Shown: positions 1 to 11,664, counted from the stretch's first letter. The stretch: DNA of 64,000 bases from Plicaturopsis crispa FD-325 SS-3 (GCA_000827205.1 KN832560.1:1082743-1146742); one strand, 5' to 3'. Translations and numbers: made by a program. Notes: generated by a model not told the origin, from the sequence alone.

Positions 1-40
1 CACCACCTCCTTCGAATAACAGCCCCCAAGAATTGAAACG

Positions 41-1817
41 ATGCTCTCCCTTCTCGCGGGCATTCTGCTCACCTGTACCCTCTCGGTCTCTGCTTCATCA
101 GGACCTCGCGCCGATGCTTCGCCTTCCCCTCCTGCAAACCTCTTCTCCCCGCTCATTGCCCAGAAAGTCCTGGCAACAGCAAACGCCCGATCCTCTAAGC
201 CATACCCGCAGTACACGACACGTACCGATGGCTCCTGGATCTACTTCCCCGCCGACGGATGGACGTCGGGATTCTTCCCCGCGACACTGTACGCGTTGAA
301 CGAGCGCGAACGCCTGTGCCCGGGATCGACCAGTGTGGGGGGCACAAACCCTGACTGGCTGGCCTTGGGTAGGACATGGAGCGCGGGATTGGTCCCGAGT
401 GAGACGCATACCGGCGTTGGACACGATGTCGGCTTCCTGAGTTTCCCGTTTGTACAGGAATTATTGATGTGAGTCCTGGTCCTGGTCACGCGCCAGAAGG
501 GGGTCAGGTCCGACCAGTCATCCGCTCGATAGAAACCCGCAGAACCAATCCGCAATTAATGCCGTCAACGATTTTGCTGGGGAGCTCGCCGCCCGCTTTA
601 ATCCGGTCGTTGGGTGCACCCGGAGCTGGGACAATAACACTGACCCAACAGACTTCATAGTACGATTCCTTGTCCGAGAGTCTTTGCGCGTCCGTGCTGA
701 TTTGAAGGCGACTGTAGGTGATCATCGACAACATGATGAATCTCGAGGTACGCCGCACTCTTGAGGAAGAGAATCCGACGTCGTTAACAAGTACGACAGG
801 TGCTGTTCAATTCGGAGGCGTTGACGGGAAACCACACGCTTAGCGAGATAGCCATGTCGCACGCCAACACGACGATGGTGAATCACGTTCGACCAGACGG
901 TGCGCAAAATCTACTGTTTGCCCAAATCATAAAGTATCAGCAAGTGTTGACACGCAAATTGGAAAGGCTCCTCGTACCACGTCGTCGAGTACAACGAGAC
1001 AACAGGCGCAGTCATCGCCCGACGCACAAGTCAAGGATACGCGGATAACAGGTACGCATTTAACCGTCGCAGCAAGTTCAGCCGCTATGAATTGACGCAC
1101 GCTGTATTGCAGCACATGGTCGCGAGGACAAGCTTGGGGGATTTACGGCTTCGCGAACAGTGCGTTTTCCTTCTGAGCGAGATTGAAACAGGTTGCATTG
1201 TCGCATGACATTGACGCCAGCTATGATGAATAGTGTACAAGCATACTCAAGTCGAAGCGTACCTCGATACCTCTCGACGCATGGCGGAGTATTTCGTCTC
1301 CAATATCCCGTCCGACGGAATCGTCCCCTGGTAAGCCGTTGTAGGATGATAGCCCGTCGTTTCATTGAACAATTTGAAGGGACTTCAACGCGCCGCTGAC
1401 GCCACCAAGACCCGCAGATTCGTCGGCAGCAATGGTGGCTGCAACGGGCCTGCTCCTTCTCTCCGACCAAGAAAAGGCCATCTCAAATTCGACAGGCGCA
1501 GCCATCTGGAGTGATGCTGCAGTCAAGGTACGCAATCCACATTGCAGCGCATTCGAAAGATAACGAATGGGTCTAGATATTGGCCGATACGACGGGGCTG
1601 GCATGGCGCCCAGAATGGGAGAGCATTCTATCGAACGGAACGGTGAACAATCCAGCGTCACCGCCGAACAACCTCACTGGGATTGTGTATGGTGCGGCGT
1701 TTCGTACTTCTCGTCCGCGAGCCATTATTAAAGGGCGCATTCCGTGCGATAGGCGATTATTACTATGTGGTGGGAGGAAATGAGCTCCTCGAGAGACAGG
1801 TCGCAACCTGCCCTTGA
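41..1817 (+). CDS. Secreted glycoside hydrolase family 88-type (unsaturated glucuronyl hydrolase-like), about 10 exons
   Basis: The start at 41 gives a clear signal peptide (Leu/Thr-rich, ending near Ala-Ser-Ser). Reading through about nine short introns gives a continuous protein: exon 1 ends near 468 with the block THTGVGHDVGFLSFPF; later exons carry IIDNMMNLE (718-747), SSYHVVEYNETTG (~970), TWSRGQAWGIYGFAN (~1113-1159), MYKHTQVEAYL (~1235), WDFNAPL (1382), and the end GDYYYVVGGNELLE before TGA at 1815. The two Asp residues in HDVGF and DNMMN match the catalytic pair known in Bacillus unsaturated glucuronyl hydrolase. Family members hydrate and release unsaturated uronic acid from lyase-cut glycans; a fungal substrate cannot be read from sequence. 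The final intron (1691-1752) has phase-correct ends. GH105 is the main alternative. No break was found, so it is probably functional and extracellular. Confidence 0.85.
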
Positions 1818-2633
1818 TTGCAAGGGTCTGGCGCCGGTGGTTCGTACTTATCGATGCAGGAAGGCGTCAGGAGGGTAGCAAGCGGGACCGAAGATCGCGC
1901 TCGTATTGAAAGACGAGCGCAGAACGTTTTCTTTTTGATTGATTCGCGCCGCATGAGGACCGGCCCTGCCATGAGATGAGAAAGAAGCCGTTGTTCCGGT
2001 AGACAGACGCCCACAACTCCACAGTGCTGGCCATAGCTCCTTCATGAGAATCGTCCATAGATAGCTCTCTCTTTCAGAGACAACGCAAACGCCAAAGCAA
2101 GGAGGTCGGCCAACAAAGGAGAGAGATAACGGAGACATGAGAGAGGAGCATGGGAGATTGGTTGCCAGGACAAACGGTCGAAATCGGAAAAGCGCCAGGA
2201 ACAAAGGGATAGCCGGAAGAAGCCGGTGATGCAAGTCATCGCCTTCGAGATTGCGCGCCTACCTCGACGCTAAGAAAAGAGACTCAACGTCGTCGGGCGA
2301 GATATTGGAGTTGAGGTAGAGAGAACGTCAAGCTTGTAGAAAATTGTCAACGAACGCGAGCAAGGATAATTGACTTACATCCATAGTTACGTCTCCGACA
2401 CCATTTCACAAGTGAAACGTCCTCGTTGTCGACCTCCCGTGCTTGAACACACTCCCTGAAGATGCCAAAGAGACCTCAAGATACACAATGCGGCTCGAGC
2501 AGCAGAATGGAGAGGGAAAGACAGCGGAGAGCACAGAAAGTGGACGCAAATGAGGACATCAAACTGAGATGAAGGGGGAACGAAAGCAAGATAGGAATAG
2601 GGGCTTTCATCGGAGGCGGTGAGCGGAGTTTGA
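1818..2633. other. Intergenic, no recognised gene
   Basis: This stretch lies between the GH88 gene and the duplicated TBP promoter. The minus strand holds a 128-codon open frame (1848-2234), but it lacks an ATG at its start and resembles no family I know. Splice-like signals on the minus strand near 2380 (an ATG followed by a GTAAGT donor) could belong to a short non-coding or unrecognised transcript. Otherwise I see nothing in it. Confidence 0.5.
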
Positions 2634-2644
2634 ATTGAAAATGG

Positions 2645-2652
2645 TATATAAA
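2645..2652 (+). promoter_or_regulatory. TATA box of the TBP gene, copy A
   Basis: TATATAAA lies 121 bases before the TBP ATG. The same element, TATATAAG, stands at the same distance in copy B (14242). The 5' leader contains pyrimidine-rich tracts typical of fungal transcription starts. A TATA box ahead of the gene for TBP itself suits autoregulation, but that is inference. Confidence 0.7.
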
Positions 2653-2772
2653 GAGCAAGTTTGCCCTCAATCTTCTTCCACTTTTCCCCCGTTCCCACGC
2701 CTGTGCACGCCCGCCACCGATTTTTTTTTCTGGTTCCACTTGCAATTTACTCTGCAATCTACAATCGGTGCC

Positions 2773-3920
2773 ATGTCGTTCGCACTCCCCGCCCGTCAAG
2801 TAACGTTTGGACGTTCGCATGTGCCTCTGCAACAGCAGCAACAGCAACAACAGTTCCAACAGCAGCAGCAGCAGTCTGCGTACCAGCAGCAGCCGCCCCC
2901 GCCACACGGCCTCGCACTCCCATCCAGCTCCAACAACAACGCATTCGCAGGGCCTTCGAACCTGTCGCTCCCAGGGCCAGCGCCCTCAAATCCATACCAA
3001 TCCCCCCAATACTCCCAGTCGTCATCGCAGTCGCCCACTTCGCAATCGACTCCCGCGACGAGCATCCAATCGGCGCCGGCGGGTCCTTCTACCCCTAAAC
3101 CGTCGTCGGTGCCATCCACACCCGTACCGCTCACGCTCGAGCAGCAGCACATCACTGCTGTTGAGGGCATTGTGCCGACGCTCCAAAACATCGTCGCCAC
3201 CGTCAACCTCGACTGCCGCCTCGACCTCAAAACCATCGCCCTGCACGCACGGAACGCAGAATACAACCCCAAGGTTTGTATTTATTGATATTTTCTATGT
3301 GAATGTTCGAACTTCTATCGTTCGTCCATTCCATATTATAGCGTTTCGCCGCCGTCATTATGCGCATTCGTGACCCCAAGACCACCGCCCTCATCTTTGC
3401 GAGCGGCAAGATGGTGGTCACGGGTGCCAAGTCGGAGGACGACTCGCGCCTGGCGTCGCGCAAGTACGCGCGCATCGTCCAGAAGCTTGGCTTCGACGCC
3501 AAGTTTAGCGAGTTCAAGATTCAGAACATCGTCGGCAGTTGCGACGTCAAGTTCCCCATTCGCTTGGAGGGACTGGCGTACAGCCACGGACAGTTCAGCA
3601 GTTATGAACCCGAGGTGCGTCGCTCGCAGTCTTCTGCCGTAGCTGTTATCTGATGTTTGTCTTTTAGCTTTTCCCTGGTTTGATCTATCGCATGATCAAG
3701 CCCAAGGTCGTGCTCCTCATCTTCGTCTCCGGCAAGATCGTCCTCACTGGCGCCAAGGTAAATACGTTCATCATATCTTTTCTTTCGACGCCGGGTCTTT
3801 GTTCAGTGGATTAGCACATCCGCTTACACCTTTTTGTTGCGCCACCGTCAGGTCCGCGAGGAGATCTACACGGCGTTCAACACCATCTACACGGTGCTCT
3901 GCGAATTCCGCAAACCGTGA
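2773..3920 (+). CDS. SPT15: TATA-box binding protein (TBP), intact copy
   Basis: Four exons (about 2773-3273, 3342-3614, 3668-3757, 3852-3920) encode about 310 residues. Residues 1-115 are a low-complexity tail with poly-Gln tracts and Ser/Pro/Gln-rich stretches. The conserved 180-residue saddle follows: first repeat from [15 protein letters not shown] through [19 protein letters not shown], second repeat from [19 protein letters not shown] through [13 protein letters not shown] and [14 protein letters not shown], ending [19 protein letters not shown] is the DNA-bending core of TFIID and also serves RNA polymerases I and III. Introns are 68, 53 and 94 bases with good consensus ends. This is the only complete TBP in the window, because the second copy lacks part of the first repeat. 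The coding part lies wholly left of the assembly gap. Confidence 0.95.
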
Positions 3921-3927
3921 TCGCCGT

Positions 3928-4437
3928 NNNNNNNNNNNNNNNNNNNNNNNNNNNNNNNNNNNNNNNNNNNNNNNNNNNNNNNNNNNNNNNNNNNNNNNNN
4001 NNNNNNNNNNNNNNNNNNNNNNNNNNNNNNNNNNNNNNNNNNNNNNNNNNNNNNNNNNNNNNNNNNNNNNNNNNNNNNNNNNNNNNNNNNNNNNNNNNNN
4101 NNNNNNNNNNNNNNNNNNNNNNNNNNNNNNNNNNNNNNNNNNNNNNNNNNNNNNNNNNNNNNNNNNNNNNNNNNNNNNNNNNNNNNNNNNNNNNNNNNNN
4201 NNNNNNNNNNNNNNNNNNNNNNNNNNNNNNNNNNNNNNNNNNNNNNNNNNNNNNNNNNNNNNNNNNNNNNNNNNNNNNNNNNNNNNNNNNNNNNNNNNNN
4301 NNNNNNNNNNNNNNNNNNNNNNNNNNNNNNNNNNNNNNNNNNNNNNNNNNNNNNNNNNNNNNNNNNNNNNNNNNNNNNNNNNNNNNNNNNNNNNNNNNNN
4401 NNNNNNNNNNNNNNNNNNNNNNNNNNNNNNNNNNNNN
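3928..4437. other. Assembly gap (510 N)
   Basis: A run of 510 undetermined bases follows directly after the TBP stop region. Sequence resumes at 4438 in the middle of TBP exon 2. The flanks repeat each other (3471-3927 versus 4438-4895), differing by one T in an intron poly-T run. This pattern is typical of two contig ends that overlap but were scaffolded apart. Confidence 0.95.
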
Positions 4438-4895
4438 CGCATCGTCCAGAAGCTTGGCTTCGACGCCAAGTTTAGCGAGTTCAAGATTCAGAACATCGTC
4501 GGCAGTTGCGACGTCAAGTTCCCCATTCGCTTGGAGGGACTGGCGTACAGCCACGGACAGTTCAGCAGTTATGAACCCGAGGTGCGTCGCTCGCAGTCTT
4601 CTGCCGTAGCTGTTATCTGATGTTTGTCTTTTAGCTTTTCCCTGGTTTGATCTATCGCATGATCAAGCCCAAGGTCGTGCTCCTCATCTTCGTCTCCGGC
4701 AAGATCGTCCTCACTGGCGCCAAGGTAAATACGTTCATCATATCTTTTTCTTTCGACGCCGGGTCTTTGTTCAGTGGATTAGCACATCCGCTTACACCTT
4801 TTTGTTGCGCCACCGTCAGGTCCGCGAGGAGATCTACACGGCGTTCAACACCATCTACACGGTGCTCTGCGAATTCCGCAAACCGTGATCGCCGT
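4438..4895 (+). repeat. Repeated 3' part of TBP (exon 2 end, exons 3 and 4), probable assembly duplicate
   Basis: These 458 bases repeat 3471-3927 with one single-base length difference in the poly-T of intron 3. They encode the end of TBP exon 2, exon 3 and exon 4 with the stop at about 4886-4888, then run on into the true 3' flank shared with copy B. Copy B has this segment only once, at the spacing expected without the extra copy. So I read it as an artefact and not as a partial tandem gene duplication, though a true duplication cannot be excluded from sequence alone. Confidence 0.8.
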
Positions 4896-5108
4896 CGTCG
4901 CTTGGCCCGTCCCACTCGCGTTCGTCGCTCTGGGCCCCAAAATATCATGTATCGTGGTTGCGGGGCGGTTCGCTACGGACGGTCATCCTGCCTGCGTACG
5001 CTCCTCGCCGTCCTCTGATCGTGTCGTTTGTTCTATTATACTTAAATTTCTCTTTTCTCTCTGGTCCTCTCACGCATACTCCATCACTCCCCTACCCTCC
5101 ATCCATTC

Positions 5109-5114
5109 AATAAA
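5109..5114 (+). terminator. Likely poly(A) signal of TBP copy A
   Basis: AATAAA lies about 225 bases after the TBP stop and just before a run of CATA repeats. The same hexamer and context are kept in copy B at 15543-15548, so both lie between TBP and the WRS start. Confidence 0.5.
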
Positions 5115-5379
5115 GACATACATACATACATACAGTACAACATTCGTGGTTTAGTTGGTGTTTTACTTTTTTTTGCACCTTGTCCGTAGCCCATCACAAT
5201 TGTACCGATATTCGCATCATCCGTCGACGTGTCAGTTGCCTCCGAGATTGAAAGATAAGATGAAAAGATTTTCGAGTGAACGGCATCGACTTTGACTCAT
5301 CTCGTTACTCCTCATTCGCAAACCGACGTCGATCTCGCAAAGTCCAGCGTAACGAACCGTCGCCCAATTTTGTACGAAA

Positions 5380-5925
5380 ATGTCTGGTCCTCCGGTCGTA
5401 GTCCCCGATCTGCTCTCGACGAGCGTCGCAGCGCCAGCGGCAGTCGACACGATAACACAAACGCTTGAAAACACCACCCTGACTCCGTGAGTACACCCCG
5501 TCCGCCATACTACTCCGCACTCTAACGTCGCACTCTCTAGAGAGCCTTCCGCCGCCCCCACCCCCGCGCCCGAATCCGTCAAGCCCGCAGACGCCCAAGC
5601 CCAGGTCGTCACGCCCTGGGACGTGCAGGGCTCCGTCTCGTCCGACGGCAAGCAGCTCGCGATCGACTACGACAAGCTGATCGAGCAGTTCGGCACGCGC
5701 AGGGTCGACGAGGCGCTGCTGCAGCGCTTCGAGCGCGTGACGGGGCACAAGCCGCATGTGCTCCTGCGCCGGGGCGTCTTCTTCTCGCATCGGTGCGTCC
5801 TGTGCGCTGTGCTTGGGGGATTGGGTGCTGACTTGGATTGAAGAGAGTTTGACAAGATTTTGGATCGGTATGAGCAGGGGAAGCCGTTTTATCTCTACAC
5901 GGGACGAGGGCCGAGCAGCGATAGC
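5380..5925 (+). pseudogene. Truncated tryptophanyl-tRNA synthetase, copy A
   Basis: Two exons and the start of a third match the intact WRS at 15810: [19 protein letters not shown], then [11 protein letters not shown] through [23 protein letters not shown], then [20 protein letters not shown]. Homology ends at GPSSDS, immediately before the residues that form the ATP-binding HIGH motif, and the sequence then passes into unrelated GC-rich repeat. All catalytic parts are absent. The promoter and start are kept, so a short transcript may still be made. The truncation is shared in position with the edge of the segmental duplication, so it is likely a duplication breakpoint and not a later deletion. 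Confidence 0.9.
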
Positions 5926-6019
5926 GGGCGGGTTGTGTTTGCAGAGCGGCAGCGGTTGGGGCGGGTGTTTATGCGCGGTGCGTTCGACTTACCGCGCGAG
6001 GATCAATCTGACCGTGCTG

Positions 6020-6312
6020 TATCGTTGCCAGGGCGTGTCGCTGGCGGGCGCGTTGAACGGACGTCGCCCTTCCCGAAGACGTATGCCGCGCGCGGCGTCC
6101 TAGTTTGTCGTCGTCGTGGTCGGGCACGCCCTTGAGGCCAGCCTCGCGGGCGCTTGGTACGACGATTTGCGTCTATCGCTGCCAGGGCGCGTCGTTAGCG
6201 GGCGCGCTGACCAGACGTCGCCCTCCCCGAAGACGTACGCCGCGCGCGGCGTCCTAGTCTGCCATCGTCGTGGCAGGCACGCCTTGAAGGACAGCCTCGC
6301 GGGCGCGTGGTT
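6020..6312. repeat. Two-unit direct repeat, period about 153 bases, GC-rich
   Basis: Unit 1 (about 6020-6160) and unit 2 (about 6173-6312) share GCCAGGGCG, GACGTCGCCC, CCCGAAGACGTA and GCCGCGCGCGGCGTCCTAG with scattered changes. The block lies right after the truncated WRS. Open frames here are by-products of the base composition and match no family I recognise. The following stretch to about 6650 is GC-rich with no recognised gene. Confidence 0.75.
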
Positions 6313-6744
6313 TGCGGTGATCTGCGTCGACGCGCACGATGACGGGCGAGACGGTGAGCCCTCCTTGTTCGGCATGCGACCCCGTTGGCGTCGGTGAACT
6401 TGCTGACACGGCAGGCGGCGTTGTCCCCGTTCGAGCCGTTGACTATCCCCAAACACGACCGGAGAGGTTCCCCGCGTCGCTGCGTGCATCTACGCCAGGA
6501 GCACGGCATCGTCCCGGCCAGCCCGCGGTCACAGCCACTGTCCTGCGCATCGCAGTCGTAGGACTCCGTTCTCGCCGTCGCTGGCATGGGACTCCCATGC
6601 GCTATCCATCTCATCCGAGGGTTGTGTGCTCGTATTGGTGAAGATATCATTGTAAAGCTGTACGGTACTTCTGTGGTAGTATACGAGCATGAATAATGAG
6701 TGGATTATGACTTGAATGTCCTGCTCGCACGCGTGCAACCTGAT

Positions 6745-7960
6745 AATATATGTCTTTTTCGGAGAAAACCCGTCCGCCCCCGTAGAAAAATGAACGCCGC
6801 GCAACGAATACGGCGGTCCAGCCTGTCTTATAAGCAATTCTCGCCTCGTCTACGATGTCCACACCATACGCCATTGCTCTGACTGCTCTCCGCGACCTTT
6901 CGAAAAAAATTGCCATGAAATGACGGATCGCGCAAATATGTAAATCGAGACTTGCACGGCGAACTCGCACAACAGCGGCCTGGATAGAACGGCGCTGGAC
7001 GCGCGCAGACGTTCCCCGTCGCATGCGAGGAGAGCAAGGAGACAGATACAAAACGTGCAAGCCAAAAACAAACTAACGGTCAAAATCCATCCGCCGCCCG
7101 CAGAAAAACGGATCTGACACGAGGAATACGGACCGCGCCGCGCACCCATCAACACGCCTATGCTCGTTGAGAGTGCCCTGGCCGATCCCCGCCAGTTTGA
7201 CGGCCGCGGGGCACTTTCGAAAAAATCGCCATGAAATCTCAAAAAACGCGAAAACGCGTAAATGAGGAATTTCACGGCGAGTTTGTACAATCACCGCGAC
7301 AGAAATACGGCACCGGACGCGCGTACCCCATCCCCGTCCTGTGCGAGAGAGGCAGAAACCTGGTAGCAAAATGCGGGCGCCAAAATCAAATAAACGGTCA
7401 GAATGTATCGGCCGCCCGAAGAAAAACGGGTCTGACACAACGAATACGGACCGCGCCGCGCACACATGCACACGCCCATGCTCTGTGAGAGTTCACTGAC
7501 CGCGCCCCGCAAGTTTAGACGGCCGCGGTAAGCTTTTGAAGAAAGTCACCATGAAATCTCGAAAACGCGAAAACACGTAAATCAAGAATTTCACGGCGAG
7601 TTTGTACGATCACCGTGTCGTAGATACGGCACCGGACGCGCGTACCCCGTCCCCTTCCTACACCAGCGAGGTAGAAACCTGGGAGCAAAATGCGGGCGCC
7701 AAGATCAAATGAACGGTCAGAATATATCTCCCGTCCGCAGAGAAATCCGCGTCGCAAGGCGAGCAAGACACTCGCGGCCACCCCACGACCACGCACGATA
7801 CCGGATACGATGCTAGAACCAACTATGGATGATCTAGAGCATCTCCGCGACGTTTGGAGAAAACGCCGTGAAAACGACGTAGCCGCGGGAAAGTGAATCT
7901 CGCGAATTTCTCCGCGAATCCCGCAGCCAGCCGCGGTGAAGACACACGGACTACCCCACA
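6745..7960. repeat. Four-unit direct tandem repeat, period about 316-320 bases
   Basis: The anchor GCCATGAAAT occurs at about 6912, 7228, 7548 and (as GCCGTGAAAA) 7865, and the block GAAAAACGG with AATACGG occurs near 6785, 7100, 7420 and, decayed, 7740. The units share GCGAAAACGCGTAAAT, TTCACGGCGAGTTTGTAC and GGTCAAAAT-type blocks. Units 2 and 3 are the most alike; units 1 and 4 are more diverged. No reading frame is kept across units, so this looks like non-coding satellite-like DNA. Confidence 0.8.
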
Positions 7961-8091
7961 AACACCTTCCCCATCATATGAGATGATAGGGATGGCCCTT
8001 TCCATGAATTGCACACCCTCAGGGCCGCGTCGGTATGTCCCCAAAATATGACTCCCGCCCAAAATGGATCGCGCCAACGCAAATCGAGTGC

Positions 8092-8577
8092 TCACCTCAA
8101 CATGACGGCACGCGCGGCGAGCGTACACGTCCCACGTCTAAAGCCGCAGAAGATGGTGGAGTGTGCGAGCTCGGAGGCTGCGCGTTGGATTTGTAGCAAG
8201 CCGTCGTCGAAGCGATCGTGCCGGGCAGACCTGTTCCGGCGGGTAAGCTCGAGGACACCACAGCAGACTTGCGTGAACTCACCGCTGGCAGCGAGGAGGA
8301 AGGGGCTGTCGAGGCGAACACAGGGCAGACGACATTGACGGCGGGACTGACAGGCGGGACTGACAGACACAGTGAGCAGCATGAAACGAGACGGCTGCGC
8401 AACAGGACTTACCACGAGCGGTAGCAGCGAGCTCACGGTCGCAGATGTCGACGAGCAGATTTGCAGGACAGGAGGATGGGGAAGGAGGTGAAGGAGGACG
8501 GAATGAAGAAAGCGATGACATTTCCGCTCCCTTTTATACGAGAAATCCTCGGCTAATTTATTCCGGATCTTCCGCAA
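8092..8577 (-). other. Possible unrecognised minus-strand gene or fragment
   Basis: On the minus strand a TATA-like CGTATAAAAGG (about 8530-8541) is followed by an ATG at 8521 and a Ser/Pro-rich frame (MSSLSSFRPPSPPSPSSC) that ends at a GTAAGT donor. Further intron-like pieces follow, including a GTGAGT donor and a CCGGAACAG acceptor. An overlapping minus frame reads RHDRFDDGLLQIQRAASEL. The parts look more gene-like than the surroundings, but I recognise no domain and cannot settle the exon chain. It may be a decayed gene or a small lineage-specific one. Confidence 0.3.
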
Positions 8578-8599
8578 AGGAAGGCGGCGGAAACGTTAC

Positions 8600-11590
8600 G
8601 CCTAGTTGGAAGGACGCGCGCGCCACCTGCATTCTCTCACGATTTACGCGCTAGCTTTGTGGTCGCTGCAGCATCGTTATTTCGGGTCGCGTTTCGAGGG
8701 TGGAGGCGGCCTTGGGATCCCCGCGCAGGGTGCAAAAATTAGTGGCGTACGCGGGAGCAGACGCGGGGAACTCACCACTGCGCGGCACGGCCAATGGCGT
8801 GACGCCGCTTGGACATATTCCTGTGACCTCTGCAAATTAATACTGGGCAGAGACTACATCCGGCGAGCGGGCGCCCGTCTCCCTGCGTCAGGCCTGGCCG
8901 CCTTCGAGCTCCTTCACTCTGGCGCTATCCGTTTCGTCCGTCTGTAGACTGTTTCGGCCGGGGAACACGTCGTCGGGTATGCGCTTTGCGGGCATTGCGT
9001 CGTAACGTAGGCTGCGTATGTATAGACGGTGTCGCTGCTAGTAGCGGGCGGCGGGTACGGATGCTACTTCCAGGTATCTAAATGGCGCGAAGATGCGGAC
9101 AGGGATGAAGAGTTGGCCCGAGGCCGCGCGAATCAAGGCGCCGTGCCAGAGCGCCAAGACCTCGTAGCCTCGTGTCCAAACCCTGGATACACAGGCCACT
9201 GGTCCGCTACAGACTGAAGCACGGAAGAGATCCAATTTCATCAAGATATGAGCTCGGTTAGATGAGATGGAACTCACTGGTGATTTTCGTCACTGGTAAA
9301 AGTCTGTGCATGCGAGTTTTACTTAGCGCACGGGAACATGTCCAAATATGAAACACAAAACCATGCAGTATTGAATCAAGTTTGCGGATTCAGGAGGACT
9401 GTAGCGACAGAGACCTCGTAGAGCAAGAGATTTGACGATGAGCGTTCAAATTTGAAGCTCAGAGAAATTCGACGCGTCGGTTTCATGGATTCTCGTTTCT
9501 TCAACTTCAAGTTCCCGCGTCTCGTTCTTTCCTCTTGCTCTCGAGTTCAGATAGCTTCAGATATGCTTATGCTAAGTGCTATCATTATCGCACTATCCAG
9601 ATATCTGGATCTACTACCACACATATTGTTGATTACACCGTGTCCAAGTCCGTCTGCCAGTAAGATTTCCTTCCATTCAGTGTTCTCGGCGTATCTTTCT
9701 TGACAACTTTATCTGCGCATCGCGTGTTACTCCTTCCTGCAGATATTGCCGCATTATTCAAGATAAAATCATGAGATACATGATTCTCATACCTGGCAAT
9801 GATCGCAGCTCACGCTGCCATGAAGTACTATCTGACAGAATTCCTGTGAACCGCGCGGCACAGCCAGAGGACTGAGTGCTTCAAGCCTCATTCAAGATCG
9901 CCGTGATCAGCACATATGCTCTAGGTAGGTTTGCATTCTACCGTATCAGATTTACCACTAATGCTATATTTTATGATTGTACTGCGGCACCTTATCTAGC
10001 AAATCATGAACCATTTGAAGGGACAAGAAATATCTTGTCCGCCGGCAAATAATCGAGCTGGCTCGGCGTGTTGGACTGGTAAGTGCTATAGTACTATCAG
10101 TGGTTTTACTATTAGGAGAACAGCTAAGCCCGCTGCCTATGCACTGCTCAGCTCTAGCTATTTTACCCTACCGTGAAGATGGTTCTGGCAACACAACATC
10201 GGTGCAGTCCGTATCTTGATCACAGTTTCAGACCATTCATTCTTCAAAAAATGCACCCTGTAGTTTCAGCTGCTACAGAACACTGAGGGCTGATCCCTAG
10301 ACTATGGTATCTTACATTCACTGATCACTGAATCTAAGGATGGATAGCAAGCGTAGTATACAATGTCTGATGTTCAAGATCTAGAACAGTGAACGGAACC
10401 AGAATACCAATTGCTTCTTCGGGTGTGGCGGAGGTTGCAGGGTCATTGCACACTGCGCCAAACCGGGAGAAGCAATTGGAATCACTTACTTACGCACCAT
10501 CAATTCACAATTTGCAGTTCAATACAAGGCCGTCCACAGCACGGCACACTGCACTGCTTGTAATCCTGTCCTCAGGCTGCAGCAAGGGGCCACCACTGAG
10601 ATTAGTATATATCTTCCTATGCCTGTGCGAGGTAAATAAAATACAGTGCTAGGAGAAGGGACTCACACTGCACGGCGGAAGGAGTTTGGCAAAGTGTAAT
10701 AGAATTGTGTGACATGCCGAAAGGTGCATCAGCCAATTTCGGTTGATCACCACTGTCATGACATTTGGTTTGCGGCGTCACAACTTACGTGCACGGTGAC
10801 CTGGTGCCGCCGCAGAAGCACCTAAATTTAAAAGTGCCTTCGGGTAATGCTTGGACTCCTGGCATATATATGCTTCATTATTTTCTTTGCAATTTGCCCG
10901 CTCACCTTTCCTCTAGGCGTCCTAATGCCACTCCGCCTCCCCATCCTCCCCATCGTAACCTGTCAGGCACTGTGTTGTGCCAGTCAATATCTCGCACTGT
11001 ACAACGGACACAAATTTGTTGCTCTTCACCTCACATTGATGGTCAGTTTTCACCTGTCGCATTTTTTGGATGTTGTAGGCTTGTAGCAGTCGCGCTGACC
11101 GCCATCGATGCAGGAGGAGAATGAGAACGGGCAGCGCCGCGCGCGGCGCGGCACGCGAGTTACATCTCCGATTGGCGTCCGATACTCCGCGGCGTCCGCC
11201 ACTTCTTTTCCATCTTGACTCTCGATTTCATTCTGCGACGATGCATGGCACTTTTTGCTACCGCGGCGATGAGATTCTGGGCAGCGCAAGGCTCGCAAGT
11301 GAGCTGGGATGATGAATGAGTCGGTGCGAAACCTTCTCTATTCTTACTGCGCGCATGCGAATAACTAATCCCCAATTTCACTTGTGTTTGTTCGCGCAGA
11401 CTCGTTGGTTTCAATCGCTAGCTCAACATGTCCTAGCTTATAGCCTGGACTATTTCATAGTCTCTGTGTGACGGGCGCGAATTTTCTGGTTGAACTGCAC
11501 CACTATCCCCGCGCACGAGCGACAACAATCGCTACGGCCTCGAGTCGTCATGCTGCTGGCTTCGGGCATCATTTTAGGATTTTTGCCCCA
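8600..11590. other. Gene-poor spacer between the two duplication copies, AT-richer part
   Basis: After about 9250 the base composition drops from GC-rich to near 45 percent GC and frames become short and broken. No transposase, reverse transcriptase or host protein motif could be read on either strand. A TATATATG run at about 10863-10870 precedes a pyrimidine-rich stretch and could be a promoter for the transcript proposed downstream. Short ORFs (10389-10652, 10765-11124) have no recognisable features. It may be decayed mobile DNA, but nothing shows this directly. Confidence 0.45.
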
Positions 11591-11664
11591 TCCCGCAAAC
11601 TGATGTGCGTATGCCTCTCCTGTCGTCGATTCTTCCTTGGCTAATTCCGTCTCATTTAGACGAA

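Larger units (their letters stand above)
2634..5925 (+). repeat. Segmental duplication copy A (TBP intact, WRS truncated)
   Basis: From the TATA box of TBP to codon ~80 of the third WRS exon, this block matches 14232-16345 nearly base for base in exons and closely in introns and UTRs. Homology starts just before GGTATATAA and stops at the sequence CAGCGATAGC, after which copy A runs into unrelated GC-rich repeat and copy B continues into the WRS HIGH-motif exon. If the N run and one repeated TBP tail are discounted (967 bases), copy A is about 2325 bases, agreeing with copy B once B's 170-base deletion is added back. Confidence 0.9.

Noticed and set aside
3771-4620. Long open frames running across the N run
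   Set aside because: They exist only because N codons are not read as stops; the flanks are repeated TBP exons.
4438-4888. A true second tandem copy of the TBP 3' exons
   Set aside because: Near identity to the left flank, the adjoining gap and the single copy in duplication B favour an assembly artefact.
9250-11590. A decayed retroelement in the AT-richer spacer
   Set aside because: No long terminal repeats, reverse transcriptase, integrase or protease motif could be read on either strand.
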